The notes: generated by a model from the letters alone, not told the origin. 64,000 nt of DNA from JACCXG01 sp963785755 (GCA_963785755.1 CAWAXG010000039.1:434001-498000); one strand, 5' to 3'. Counted from the stretch's first letter, positions 38,012-49,009 are shown. A program made the numbers and translations.

Positions 38012-40445
38012 ATGGGCTCGATCATTGGCGACCTGCGCTATGCGGCGCGTGAGTTCCGCCGCCGTCCAGGGTTCGCGGTCACCGCGATCCTCTCGCTGGC
38101 GCTTGGCATCGGCGCGACCAGCGCCGTGTTCAGCGTCGTCTATGGCGTCCTGCTCGATCCGTTTCCCTACGTGGGCGCCGATCGAATGATGCAGCTCGCG
38201 ATCAGGGACAATGCCGGCCGGTTCCGCTATCCCGGGATGAACGGCGCTCAGCAGGAACAGCTCCGGCAGGCGCGGAGCGTCGAGAGCGTGATCGCCGAAA
38301 ACGGGTGGAACCTCACCACCACCGATGGCGACATCCCCGAGGACGTCGTCGCGTCGTACATCTCTCCGAATGCGCCGAACCACTGGGGCGTTCCGGCGCT
38401 CATGGGGCGATGGCTCATCCCGGCAGACGCGCCTCCGGGCCAGGATCCGGAGCGCGTGGTCGTGCTCGGGTACCAGTTCTGGCAGCGGGACCACTCGGGC
38501 GATCCGGGAGTCATCGGCCGCACGATCCAGCTCGTTCGCAAGGACTACCAGATCGTCGGTGTGATGCCGCCACGGTTTCGCTGGCGGGAAGCGGACCTCT
38601 ACCTGCCGCTCAAGGTCCGGCTCGAGCCGGACATCTATTACGGCGTGAACATCAGGATCCGTCCTGGCGTTTCCATTGCCGAGGCCAACGGGGAGCTGCA
38701 GCCCATCCTGCAGGCGTTCGCCGCGCAGACGCCCGATCGCTACCCGGATCAGTTCCGGGTCAACCTGCGAAGCATCATCGAGATGTATGCGCGGCCGATG
38801 GGCCCGCGGCTCTTCCTGCTGCTCGGGGCGGTGACCTCGCTCCTGCTCATTGGCTGCGCCAACGTGTCGATTCTGCTGCTGGTGCGCGGGGCGAACCGCC
38901 AGCAGGAGCTGGCCGTTCGGGCCGCCCTCGGAGCCGCACGGATGCGAATCGTGCGGCAGCTGCTGACCGAGGCGCTGGTGATCGCGGTGGCCGGCGCGGC
39001 GCTCGGCGTGTTGATCGCGTGGCGAGGGCTGGGGCTGATCGTCGCGTGGGTGCCGACCAACTCGTTCGCCTCCGAGTCGGTCATCGAGATGAACCTGCCG
39101 GTCCTGCTGTTCAGCACGGGCCTCGCGGTCGTGACGGCGATCGTGTTCGGCGTCTGGCCGGCGATTCAGCTCTCGCGTCCCGATCTGGGACGCGTGGTGC
39201 AGGCGAGCACGCGGCGAGTGCTAGGCAGCGTGCAGGGACGGCGCGTGCATCGCGTGATGGTTTCGGTACAGGTGGCGTTGACACTGCTGATGCTCACGGC
39301 GGCGGGCGCGGCGGCGAAAGGGTTTCTACGGCTGGCGAACACGGACCTCGGCTACAACCCGCAGAGCACGATGTCGCTGCCGATCCCCGTCCACGACGGG
39401 ACCTACGGAACCTGGAAGGAGCGATCCGAGTATTTCGAGCGGCTGCGGGCAGCGATCGCCGCGATGCCGCAGGTCGTGGCCGCGGGGATCTCGACCAATG
39501 CCACGCCGCCAGCCAACGGCAACGACAGCGCGTTCGAGATTCTCGGCAGCACCGCGCTCGAGAAGCCCCTCGCGCGTGCGAATTTCATCAGCTCGGAATA
39601 CTTCCCGCTGCTGCAGATTCCGGTCGAGCAGGGACGGCTCTGGAGTCGCGACGAAATCGGCCGTGGCGCGCCCCTCGCCGTCATCAACCAGACGATGGCC
39701 CGCCAGTACTGGCCGAACGGGGACGCCATCGGCCAGCGGTTCAGGATCCCGAACTTGAGGGACGAACCGCCGTACTCGCCCGCCGCAACGGGCGCCGGCG
39801 GATGGATCGAGATCGTCGGGGTCGTCGCCGACGCGCGCAACGACGGCCTGCGCAACGCGATCAGGCCGGCCTTCTATGTGCCGTACACGTTGAAACTGCG
39901 GATGTTCACGCAGATCCTGGTGCGCACGAAGGTGCCGCCGCTGTCCATACTCCGCGACGTCCGGGCCGAGCTCGTTCGCGTCGACCGCGAGCAGCAGGTC
40001 ATGCGCGTACGGGATCTTCAGACCTGGATCACGAACCTTCCGGAATACGCGCAGCAGCAGCTGGTCGCCAGACTGTTCGCCATCTTCTCGGTCCTCGCCC
40101 TTGCGCTCTCGGCGGTCGGGCTCTACAGCGTGGTCTCCTATGGCGTGGCGACCCGGACGAACGAGTTCGGCATCCGCATGGCGCTCGGCGCCAGGGCGCG
40201 CGATGTCGTGCGCATCGTGCTGCGCGGGACGACGTGGAACGTCGGCGTCGGGCTGGTGGCGGGCGTGATCCTGTGCCTGGCGTTCGACCGGCTGGCCTCG
40301 CGGTGGGTCACCGAAAGCTCGCGCGATCCGCTGATCCTCGCCGGGGTGACGGCCCTGCTGCTCGCCGTTGCCGCTCTCGCGTGTCTCGCTCCGGCGCGGC
40401 CGCGCCGCGACGATCGATCCGATGGACGCTGTGCGCCACGAATAA
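38012..40445 (+). CDS. ADOP-family ABC-type permease 2 (late frameshift)
   Basis: About 810 residues, starting MGSIIGDLRYAAREFRRRPG, without the prefix domain. MacB-like cores and FtsX domains are duplicated (SLLLIGCANVSILLLVRGAN; LALALSAVGLYSVVSYGVAT; TNEFGIRMALGARARDV). Near 40399 one extra C (GGCCG) shifts the last 15 codons: the natural family ending ATIDPMDAVRHE is present in another frame and stops at 40445. The uncorrected frame runs to 40471 with an unrelated tail. No ATPase gene is adjacent. Confidence 0.85.
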
Positions 40446-40460
40446 CTTATGATATATGTC

Positions 40461-40618
40461 GTGATCGGTGATCGGTGATCGGGGATCAAAAGCATAGCGC
40501 CCCCCATTAATCGCCGACTGATTTCCGGATAGCCCCTGATCCCTGATCCCCGATCGCCTGATCACCGATCACCGATCACCGATCACCGTTCTGATCCCCG
40601 ATCCCGATCCCCGATCCG
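40461..40618. repeat. GATCGGT repeats forming a 28-bp inverted repeat
   Basis: GTGATCGGTGATCGGTGATC... at 40461-40488 is complemented by 40559-40586 at 27 of 28 positions, with 70 bases between; more GATCCCCGATC words follow to 40618. It fills the 198-base gap between permease 2 and kinase F and could form a very stable stem or a protein-binding array. Confidence 0.8.
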
Positions 40619-40625
40619 ACCGTCA

Positions 40626-40631
40626 TATAAT
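40626..40631 (+). promoter_or_regulatory. Consensus -10 box (TATAAT) close to the kinase F start
   Basis: TATAAT ends 12 bases before the ATG at 40644, so the transcript would begin about 6 bases before the start codon. There is no obvious Shine-Dalgarno sequence, which fits a leaderless-like mRNA. The -35 position lies in the repeat. Confidence 0.45.
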
Positions 40632-40643
40632 CCGGCGACCTCG

Positions 40644-43389
40644 ATGATTGGGAGCACGCTGGGCTCATATCGCGTCCTCGAGAAGCTGGGTGCAGGCGGG
40701 ATGGGGGAGGTTTACCTCGCGCACGACGCCCGGCTCGGCCGCGATGTCGCCGTGAAGGTTCTGCCAGAGGCGTTTCACGCGGACCCGGATCGCATCATCA
40801 GATTCGAGCGTGAAGCCAAGATGCTCGCCGCGCTCAACCATCCGCACATCGCGGCGCTGCTCAGCATGGAGGAGGCGCACGGCCGCCACTTCCTGGTCAT
40901 GGAGCTCGTCGAGGGCCAGACGCTCGCCGAGCTGCTGCAGCACGGTCCGCCGCCGCTGAGCGATACGCTCGACATCGTCCGCCAGGTTGCCGATGCGCTC
41001 GCTGCGGCGCACGAGCAGGGCATCGTCCACCGCGATCTCAAGCCGGCCAATATCAAGGTCCGTCCCGACGGCACCGTGAAGGTGCTCGACTTCGGGCTCG
41101 CGAAGGCGCTGGATGCGCCCGGCACAAAGTCTCGTTCCGGCGCCCTCGATACCGACTCGCCGACGGTTCTGGCGACGAGGTTGCCGAGTGGTGGCGCATC
41201 AGACGTGTCTCAGATGGGGATGATCCTCGGCACGGCCCCTTACATGTCGCCGGAGCAGGCCAGGGGCAAGCCCGTGGACAGGCGTGCCGACGTGTGGGCG
41301 TTCGGCTGTGTGCTCTACGAGATGCTGACCGGCCAGGCACCGTTCACGCGCGACACGATCACCGAGAGCCTCGCCGCGATCATGCGGGACGAGCCCGATT
41401 GGACGAAGCTGCCGCCGGCGACGCCGGCATCGGTGCTCCGCCTTCTGCAGCGGTGCCTGATCAAGGATTCCAAAGAGCGGCTCTCCGACATCGGCGTGGC
41501 GCGGCTCGAGATTCGCGACGCCACCGGCGTCGACGCCGTGACGCCGAGCGTCCCGGCTGTTGCCAGCGCGCGGCGCACGTCTTCACGATGGGCAGCGCTC
41601 GGCGCGGGGATCGTTGCCGGCCTCGCCACTGCCGGGCTGATCGCGGCGTGGCTGTGGCCGTCGGCGCGGGCGCTTCCGACGCTGAACCTCGCGCTCGACT
41701 GGCCAGACGATGTCGAGTGGGTCGGGGCGAGTGGAACGGGTGTCGCGCTGTCTCCCGATGGGACGCATGTCGCCTACATCGCCAGGAGGAATCAGGAGGC
41801 GGCGCGTCTCCACCTCCGCGACCTGCGCACCGGAGAAATCCGAGTGCTGCCTTCTGCCGACGTCGCCCTCAACCCGTTCTTCTCACCGGACAGTACCCAG
41901 GTCGGATTCATCGCGGGCGGGAAGCTCTGGCGGGCACCGGTCAGCGGCGGGTCGCCGTTCGAAATCGGGAGCATCGACACCAGCGACCGGGGCGTCGCCT
42001 GGTCCACCGACGGTCACGTGTACTCCGGTGGAGGCACCGGAATCTCACGGATCCCGGAGAGCGGCGGGCGGCGCGAGACGATCACCACAGTCAATCGTGC
42101 GGCAGGCGAAGTGGCCCACCGTTTCCCCGCGCTCGTACCGGGGGAACGTGGCCTGCTGTTCACTATTTTCAAGGGGCCGTTGGCGGATGCCCGCGTCGCC
42201 ATTGTCGACCTTTCGACGAAAACACATCGCATCCTGATCGATCAGACCAGCCATTCGGCGGTTCATGCACCGACCGGCCACCTGCTGTACCTGCGAACCA
42301 ACGTTCTCATGGCCGCGCCATTCGATGCGTCCCGCCTCGATGTGACGGGGCCGTCAGTTCCGGTCCAGAGCGGGATCCTTCACAACAACGGTGGCGCGGG
42401 TCACTTCAGCATTGCGAGTACCGGTACGTTTGTCTTCATGCCCGACGCCGCCCTCCGGGCTCCGGTCGATCTGGTCTGGGTCGATCGGTCGGGCCGAGCG
42501 ATTCCGGTGGACATGCCCCGCGGCGCATACGCCAAGCCGGAGCTGTCCCCGGATGGGACGCGCGTGGCCATGGAGCGGGCGGACACGCAGGGGAGGATCG
42601 GGGTCGTCGTCTGGGATCTCGGCCGCCGCGCGTTCACGACCGTCACTCGCGATCCGGGCCTCGGCGAGGCGCCTGTCTGGATGCCGGACGGCGTCAGCCT
42701 CGTCTTCACGTCGCGTCCCGTGCTGGGCGCCGTTGGACATCTGTTCACGCAGCGCGCCGACGGCTCCGGAGCGCCGACGCAGCTGTCTACCGCGGCTGTC
42801 CAGCAGGTTGCGGCGAGCACCGCCGAGTACGCCGGTTCCGTATTGCGCGACGGCGCAGAGGTGATCTACGCGGAAGTGGCCAGTGACGCCGGCGGCATCA
42901 AGGTGATCGACCTGTCGACCAAACAGGTGCGGATGCTCGTGCCGAACGGCCGGAACCCTCGGCTCTCGCCAGACCGCCGGTGGCTGGCCTACCGGCTGCT
43001 CGAGTCTGGCATCGCCGAGGTCTACGTGAGTCCCTACCCGAACGTCGCGGCCGGCAGGTGGCAGGTCTCGACCGGCGGCGGTGCGTCGCCGCGCTGGTCG
43101 CGCGATGGCAGCGAGCTCTTCTTCCGCGGCCTTGGTTCGAAGCGTTCCCAGATGTTCGCGCTCGCGATTCCCGCAGCCGGCACGCTTGAAAATGGTTCGC
43201 CCGCAGGTCTTGTTCGACTTTCAGGAGCTCGTCTCGAGTGCCGATCTGGATGACTTCGACGTTGCGGCGGACCGGCGCTTCCTCATCTTCAAGCGAGCAA
43301 CACCGAAGCCCGACATTCCTCAGGTCATCGTGAACTGGTTCGAGGTGCTGAAGCGGACGCAGCCGACCGCTGGCAGAACATCGAGGTGA
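40644..43389 (+). CDS. Kinase F: transmembrane Ser/Thr kinase with PD40 sensor (late frameshift)
   Basis: It starts MIGSTLGSYRVLEKLGAGG. Lys38, HRD at 129-131, DFG at 149-151, GTAPYMSPEQARGK. The membrane helix is at about 318-340 (WAALGAGIVAGLATAGLIAAWLW). PD40 blades follow (ALSPDGTHVAYI, FFSPDSTQVGFI, RLSPDRRWLAYR). Near 43202 one extra C (GCCCG) breaks the frame; the natural end continues as QVLFDFQELVSSADLDDFDV...IPQVIVNWFEVLKR in the frame that stops at 43389. The long uncorrected frame ends earlier, at 43253, with an unrelated tail. The corrected length is about 914 residues. Confidence 0.85.
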
Positions 43390-43447
43390 TCCGCGCCGCA
43401 GGAGGTCAGTGGCCGGCGGCAGGATCCACCTCCATCAGGCCTCCGGG

Positions 43448-45919
43448 CTATTGCCGCGACAACGCAATCAGCGGACTGAGGCGCACGGCGCGCCGCGCAG
43501 GTCCGAGGCAGGCCAGTAACGACGTAAAGCCGAGGATCGCGACGGCGCTCAGCATGACACGCGGATCGAGCGCCCCGATGCCATAGAGCTGCGCCGCAAT
43601 CACGCCGCGCAGGGCAAAGGTGCCGGCGAGACCTGCGATCAGCCCGACGACGACCAGAACTGCCGCCTCGCTCAAAATGAGCCGCATGATCCCGCGGGCG
43701 TCGCTGCCGAGGGCCATGCGAATGCCGAACTCCCGCGTCCGCTGACCGACGTGATACGCGAGGACGCCGTAGAGCCCGATCGAAGCCAGCAGCAGCGCGA
43801 TCCCTCCGAAACCGAGGGCCAGCAGCATCGGCGCGCGCCGCGGGTTGAGCGACTTCTCGACGCGTGCGGACATCGCGAACACATCCGTCAGCGGCACGTC
43901 GGGATCGATTTCGGCGAGCGCGCGCTGTACTGCCGCCGTGGTCGATGTGATCTCGCCGCGGGTGCGGATGGCCCACCCGATGCCGCGCGTTGGCTCCTGA
44001 TCGAAGGGGATGTAGTAGGCGCCGGCGCGGGCGTTCTCGCCTTCTTCGAGGCCCTTGAGCTTGACCGCGCCGACAACACCCACGACCTGCATCCACTTCA
44101 CCGTCGGTCCCGGGCTCGCGACGTCGTCCGGCTTGTCCGGCAGATACATCCGCCGGCCGACCGGATCCTGATTGGGCCAGAAGCGCGCCGCGAGCTGTTC
44201 GTCGACGATGACCACGCGCGGGGCGCCGGCAGTGTCGGACTCGGTGAACAGGCGTCCGCGCTGGAGCGGGACCTTCAGGGCCTCGAGGTATCCCGGCGAA
44301 ACATAGAGCTGGTTGGGCGAGACGATCGATTCACCAGGTTTTGGAGCGTAGCCTTCGGGGATGATGACGCTGCTGCTCGCGTCCCAGCTGAAGGGCAGGT
44401 AGCTGCTGATCCCCGCCGATTCGATCCCTGGCAGCGCGCGCACGCGTGCCAGCGCCCGCGCCGCGTACGCGCGGAGGGCCGCATCGTCTGCATAGCGCGA
44501 CGCGAGCGGGCTGACGCGGCCAGTGAGAACCTCCGCCGGGATGAACCCCGGGTTCACACCGAGAAGACGATCGAAGCTGGCAAGCAGCAGCCCTGCGCCG
44601 ACGACGAGCACGAACGCGAGCGCGACCTGCGCGCCAACGAGAGAGCGGCGGATGTACCCAGACGTCCGGCTGGCTGTCCCTGACCGGCCCTCCTCGCGCA
44701 GTGCGCCGCCAAGGTTCGTGCGCGCGAGTTGCAGAGCAGGGCCGGTACCGACGATGACGCCGAGCAGAAGCGCGGGCGCCAGCGTGACGGCGACCACGAT
44801 CCCATCGATGCGGATCTCGTGCGCGCGCGGCAGGTCCGTGAAGCCGATCCACTCAATCGCGTCCAGGCTGAGAAAGCCGAGCCCGATGCCAAGTGACGCA
44901 CCGGCGAGCGTGAGAACCGTGGCTTCGGTGATGAGCTGTCGCGCGATCCGCGAGCTGCCAGCGCCGATAGCGTTCCGCGTGGCCAGCTCCTTCATGCGGC
45001 CGTTGCTGCGGGCGAGCGCCAGATTGGTGATGTTGACGGCGGCGATCAGCACGACGCAGATGACCCCGCCCCAGAGCATCTGCAGCGCCGCGCGCACGTT
45101 GCGCACGATGTCGGCTTCGAGCGGCTGGACTCTGGTCGCGTAGCCGGCGCGGATGATGGTGTCCTTGAGCGAGCCGGCGCGCTCGGTCACCTCCGCGTTG
45201 TGCGCGTCCAGCCGCTCCTGCGCGCGCTCAATCGAGGCGCCGCTGCCGAGGCGCGCCACGAACTCGTGGTTCTGACTCCAGCGCCGATCCTCGCCCAGCT
45301 CCTCGGGGGTGAATGCGAGCGGCACGAAGACGCGGACTTCGGGGCTCAGGAAGAAGAACGCCGGCGGCAGGACGCCAACGACGTCGTGAACTTGATCGTT
45401 CAGTCGCAGTTGGCGGCCGACGATCGCGTCGACCCCTCCAGGCTGCCTGGCGGCGAACGAATGACTCACGAGGGCGACCTTGTTCTTGCCCGGTGTTCCC
45501 TCCGCCTCAGTGAAGAGCCGGCCGCGCGCAGCCGTGGCGCCGAGCACCTGAAAGAAGGAGGGCGTGACGTTCATCGCCGACACGTTCTCTGCCCCGGCTC
45601 CCTCACCGACCTTGAAGCCCGCCCACTGAAACAGCGCCGCCGACGCGAAGACATCCGTCATGCCACGCCTGTCCACCCAGTTCGGCACCGAGGTGCCGAC
45701 GCGATCGACCCCGGCGCCCGGGAACCTGTCGTATGCAGACACGATGCGGTTCGACTCGGGATAGGGAAGCGGCCGGAGGAGTACCGAACGGACGACCGTG
45801 AAGATGGCGGTGCTTGCGCCGAGGCAGACGGCCAGGGTCAGAACGACGGCCGCGGAGTATGCGCGATCGTGCCGCAGCACCCGAAGCGCGTAGAGGAGGT
45901 CTTGTCGAAATCCGTCCAT
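43448..45919 (-). CDS. ADOP-family ABC-type permease 3
   Basis: 823 residues, intact, starting MDGFRQDLLYALRVLRHDRAY. Two MacB-core/FtsX units (CVVLIAAVNITNLALARSNG; IALLLASIGLYGVLAYHVGQ; TREFGIRMALGSDARG), ending SPLIALSRQ. It is convergent with kinase F. With permeases 1 and 2 it makes three members in 21 kb, each without an ATPase partner in view. Confidence 0.85.
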   Translation of the reverse strand: MDGFRQDLLYALRVLRHDRAYSAAVVLTLAVCLGASTAIFTVVRSVLLRPLPYPESNRIVSAYDRFPGAGVDRVGTSVPNWVDRRGMTDVFASAALFQWAGFKVGEGAGAENVSAMNVTPSFFQVLGATAARGRLFTEAEGTPGKNKVALVSHSFAARQPGGVDAIVGRQLRLNDQVHDVVGVLPPAFFFLSPEVRVFVPLAFTPEELGEDRRWSQNHEFVARLGSGASIERAQERLDAHNAEVTERAGSLKDTIIRAGYATRVQPLEADIVRNVRAALQMLWGGVICVVLIAAVNITNLALARSNGRMKELATRNAIGAGSSRIARQLITEATVLTLAGASLGIGLGFLSLDAIEWIGFTDLPRAHEIRIDGIVVAVTLAPALLLGVIVGTGPALQLARTNLGGALREEGRSGTASRTSGYIRRSLVGAQVALAFVLVVGAGLLLASFDRLLGVNPGFIPAEVLTGRVSPLASRYADDAALRAYAARALARVRALPGIESAGISSYLPFSWDASSSVIIPEGYAPKPGESIVSPNQLYVSPGYLEALKVPLQRGRLFTESDTAGAPRVVIVDEQLAARFWPNQDPVGRRMYLPDKPDDVASPGPTVKWMQVVGVVGAVKLKGLEEGENARAGAYYIPFDQEPTRGIGWAIRTRGEITSTTAAVQRALAEIDPDVPLTDVFAMSARVEKSLNPRRAPMLLALGFGGIALLLASIGLYGVLAYHVGQRTREFGIRMALGSDARGIMRLILSEAAVLVVVGLIAGLAGTFALRGVIAAQLYGIGALDPRVMLSAVAILGFTSLLACLGPARRAVRLSPLIALSRQ

Positions 45920-46030
45920 GGCTGCCGAGACGAGTCAGCTCCGGGTTCGAGCTGCGTTCTGCACTTAGACCGGAATTGACGACACGAAGTTTCATTCGAA
46001 GACGGTTTGCTCATCATTGGCCGGTCGCCG

Positions 46031-47281
46031 TCACGCGTCGTGGGCGGACGCAAGCTGGAGTACGACCCCCGCGAGGCCGGCCGCGGCTTTGAGCAGCCGG
46101 ACCTCCACAGGAGCCGGCTGATTGCAGAAGATCGCCTGCAACACCAGGCGGCCGTTGCCGCCGGAGTCGGGGATTTCGAAGCACACCGAGTGACAGCCGG
46201 GCGGCGCGTTGGCCGGGACCGCGCGAATCCGGACGTCCTGCACGCTCACCAGACGTTTCAGCTCCTCCTCGAACTTCGACCAGAGCGTCGTCGAACTCGC
46301 CATCCAGTGGGCATCGGCGAGCACACGTCCTAGCAGATCGCCCAGCACCTTTGGCGGGTGCGACGTGGTGGCGCGTGGCTCATGTAAAGCCGACAGATCG
46401 ATCTCGCGCGCAAACGCGGCCGCGACGCGGTACTTGAGCTCGGAGCCGCTGACGCGGGCAAGCTCCGTCCGTACCAGCCGCGCCGCGATCGAGATGTTGG
46501 CGTCGCCGCCCTGCATCTGCAGATGCACGATGTTCCCCGGCGTGAGCTCGGTCCTGGATTCGAGCAGGACGCCGAGGCTCGAGATGTCGACGAGCGTGAT
46601 GTCGCCGCCCGCGGAGAGCCTGGCGCGCAGCGGAGCCGGCAGGTCCCCCGCCTTGTGCCGTGACGCGCGCCGGCGATCGCGCGGAAGGCTGAATGCGGAA
46701 CTCAGTGTGCGGGAATCCCGCTCGTTAGCGAGCACGAGCGCTGTGGAGCTCGGGAGCAGCCAGGCATCCGGCAGGGGCGCGCGTCGGGGAACGTCCCCGA
46801 GCGGCTCGACGCCGCGCTGCTGGCGATCCTCGGCGCTGAGCCGCAGGGAGTGAGCCTGGTTCAGATACGACTCGATGTGCTCTCTGAGCAGCTGCGCGTC
46901 GCAGCGGGGCACCAGCGCCCGGGCCCTTCGCGCGAACCGCAAGACGACCGCGGCTCCAGGGCGCTCCACTTCCGTCAGTACGCGCTCGGCTGGATCGATG
47001 AACTGCGGCAGCGTGATGACGCGGGTGTGCGCCGTCTCCGGGCAGCGCCTCAGATGCGCGGTCAACCGGCCTTCGTCGGCGGGCGGGAGGAACGTCGAGG
47101 TGAGGATCAGATCGGGGATGAACCACGCGGTCGCGTCGAGCGCGTCCTCAACGTTCGCGACGATCAGGACCTCGGCGCGGACGCGCGCAAGCAGGGCGCG
47201 TTCGAGCGCCGCGCGATCTTCCGGATCGGGCTCGATCCCGAGGATCCGGCCGAGTGGTTCGTTGGGGTCGTACTGGGTCAT
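46031..47281 (-). CDS. PilZ-domain protein with receiver-like N-terminus
   Basis: 416 residues. Residues 10-130 follow a response-regulator fold (ILGIEPDPEDRAALERALL, VLIVANVEDAL, PDLILTSTFLPP) but without the full acidic pocket. A PilZ domain lies at about 205-305, with RRASRHK (the RxxxR c-di-GMP motif) and LVDISSLGVLLES. A C-terminal domain (about 320-416) looks GAF-like or new. It probably responds to c-di-GMP. It is divergent from the DEAD-box helicase across 444 bases. Confidence 0.75.
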   Translation of the reverse strand: MTQYDPNEPLGRILGIEPDPEDRAALERALLARVRAEVLIVANVEDALDATAWFIPDLILTSTFLPPADEGRLTAHLRRCPETAHTRVITLPQFIDPAERVLTEVERPGAAVVLRFARRARALVPRCDAQLLREHIESYLNQAHSLRLSAEDRQQRGVEPLGDVPRRAPLPDAWLLPSSTALVLANERDSRTLSSAFSLPRDRRRASRHKAGDLPAPLRARLSAGGDITLVDISSLGVLLESRTELTPGNIVHLQMQGGDANISIAARLVRTELARVSGSELKYRVAAAFAREIDLSALHEPRATTSHPPKVLGDLLGRVLADAHWMASSTTLWSKFEEELKRLVSVQDVRIRAVPANAPPGCHSVCFEIPDSGGNGRLVLQAIFCNQPAPVEVRLLKAAAGLAGVVLQLASAHDA

Positions 47282-47725
47282 GGTGACCGAGTTCGCCGCG
47301 TCCGGATCGGCCGTCCCGCGGGCAGACTCGGCCCGTTAAATAAGCAACTGCAGAGCCGGTCGTCAGCGTAAGAATCCTTTGAAGAATGCGGCCGGCGGCC
47401 TGCCCTTTGCAGTTTCGTCACACGAAAACGGTCGCGGGATTACGGAAGTGGGTGGCTGTCGTCGAATGATGCGCGCGGTGCCTGCGAATGGCCTGAACGG
47501 CCGCACGTGATACGATAGGGCATCGGATCTTCCAACGCGCTCTGTTCTGCAGGCGTATCGAGCCTTTCCTGACTCGTTCCTCCTCAAGTCCTAGCTACGA
47601 ACCGAAAATCCGCTCGGAGCGTACGCTTCGTTCGCACCGCGACGCCGTCTGGCCTCGCGCGTGTTCACTTGTCAGGGCCTCGGCTGCGTCGGACAACGCG
47701 CCAGGCGACTCAGGAGATTAGCTCA
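47282..47725. other. Long divergent intergenic region / helicase leader
   Basis: 444 bases with no supported gene. It contains a TACGAT box at 47511-47516, which would give a leader of about 200 bases for the helicase, and a small dyad TTTCGT...ACGAAA near 47412-47427. The short minus-strand frame at 47363-47587 is not protein-like. Long leaders are common for DEAD-box helicases; no known riboswitch is recognised. Confidence 0.4.
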
Positions 47726-48952
47726 ATGCCGTTTTCGAAACTCGGGCTCGCGCCCTCGTTGTGTACGCCCCTCGCTCGCATGGGTTACAGGGAACCCACA
47801 CCGGTTCAGTCACTATCGATTCCGCTCGTCTTGAGCGGATCCGATCTGGTGGCGCGGGCTCAGACAGGAACCGGGAAAACTGCCGCCTTTGCGCTCCCCA
47901 TGATCGACCGCCTCCTCGTGCGCCGCCGGCGCCCCGCGGCTCGCAAGCCGATCGGACTCGTGCTGGTGCCGACGCGGGAGCTGGCCGTCCAGGTTACCCG
48001 CGCGCTGGCGACGTATGGAGCGCCAGTAGGGCTGCGCGCCACTCATATCTATGGTGGCGTGCCCATGCCGAGTCAGGTGAAGGCCCTCAGACTTGGCACC
48101 GATATCGTGGTGGCCACCCCAGGCCGGCTCATCGATCACCTGCAGCGCCGGACGATCGACCTGTCGGCGGTGGAGATCCTCACGCTCGACGAAGCCGATC
48201 GCATGCTCGACATGGGATTTCTGCCGCCCCTTCGCCGTGTGCTGCAGGCCATGCCGCAAGCGCGCCAGACGCTGCTGTTCTCGGCAACCATGTCCGCTGC
48301 CGTCGTGCGGCTCGCCGGTGAATTCACCCGCGATCCACAGCGCGTTGACGTGTCGCCTGCCGATCCCGTGGCGCCCACGATCACGCATCGCCTTCATGCC
48401 GTCGATCTCGATCGCAAGCGGGCGTTGCTTCTGCACGTCCTGACACAGGCCCCAGCGGGTCAGGCCCTGGTCTTCTGCAAGACCAAGCGCGGCGCGGATC
48501 GCGTCGGCGAGCACCTGAACGACGCGCGCGTCAGGACCGCAGTGATTCACGGCAACAAGGGACAGGGCGCCCGCAGCCGTTCCCTTGTCGATTTCAAATC
48601 GGGCCGCGTGAGCGTACTGGTCGCCACCGACATCGCCGCGCGTGGTCTCGACATTCCGCAGCTGCCGCTGGTCGTCAATTACGATCTGCCGCTCGTCGCC
48701 GAAGACTACATCCATCGCGTCGGACGAACGGGACGTGCAGGTACTGCGGGGCGGGCGATCTCGCTGGTGACCACCGCAGATCGGGCGCTCCTGCGCGACA
48801 TCCAGAAGCTGTTGTCGGCGCCACTCGAGCAGGTGGCGGTCGCGGGCTTCGAGACGAGCAGCGCCTCGACGCCGATCGCTCAGCACCGGCCAGCAAAGCA
48901 GGTCATGCGAGGCTTGTCGCACCGGCCGGGCCCCCGTCACAATGTACGGTAG
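47726..48952 (+). CDS. rhlE: DEAD-box RNA helicase, RhlE-like
   Basis: 408 residues from the ATG at 47726 after GGAG. Q motif (GYREPTPVQSLSIP), motif I AQTGTGKT at 45-52, Ia PTRELA, II DEAD at 155-158, III SAT at 186-188, V ATDIAARGLD, VI HRVGRTGRAG. The C-terminal tail is short and basic, typical of RhlE-like helicases in ribosome assembly and cold or RNA-decay functions; the symbol is by family likeness. Its TAG stop lies inside copy 1 of the 69-bp repeat, so the present C-terminus may have been set when that repeat arrived. Confidence 0.9.
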   Translation: MPFSKLGLAPSLCTPLARMGYREPTPVQSLSIPLVLSGSDLVARAQTGTGKTAAFALPMIDRLLVRRRRPAARKPIGLVLVPTRELAVQVTRALATYGAPVGLRATHIYGGVPMPSQVKALRLGTDIVVATPGRLIDHLQRRTIDLSAVEILTLDEADRMLDMGFLPPLRRVLQAMPQARQTLLFSATMSAAVVRLAGEFTRDPQRVDVSPADPVAPTITHRLHAVDLDRKRALLLHVLTQAPAGQALVFCKTKRGADRVGEHLNDARVRTAVIHGNKGQGARSRSLVDFKSGRVSVLVATDIAARGLDIPQLPLVVNYDLPLVAEDYIHRVGRTGRAGTAGRAISLVTTADRALLRDIQKLLSAPLEQVAVAGFETSSASTPIAQHRPAKQVMRGLSHRPGPRHNVR

Positions 48953-49009
48953 ACTACATTTGCCCTCCAGACTGGTGCCACGCCACGGGTTTGACGTCGC
49001 CTCAGCCTC
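48941..49009. repeat. 69-bp direct repeat, copy 1
   Basis: Matches 51603-51670 with one substitution and one single-base gap. It begins with a dyad (AATGTA...TACATT around the inner GTAGACTAC). It overlaps the helicase stop and lies 131 bases upstream of the radical SAM gene. Confidence 0.9.

Noticed and set aside
38305..40452. 715-codon alternative frame in ADOP permease 2
   Set aside because: Out-of-frame reading except for its last few codons, which do not restore a family motif; the permease frame carries the conserved helices.
41294..42886. 530-codon alternative frame inside kinase F
   Set aside because: Arg-rich shadow of the PD40 region.
47363..47587. Small minus-strand frame between the PilZ and helicase genes
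   Set aside because: No ribosome-binding site, no recognisable composition, and it overlaps the presumed helicase leader.
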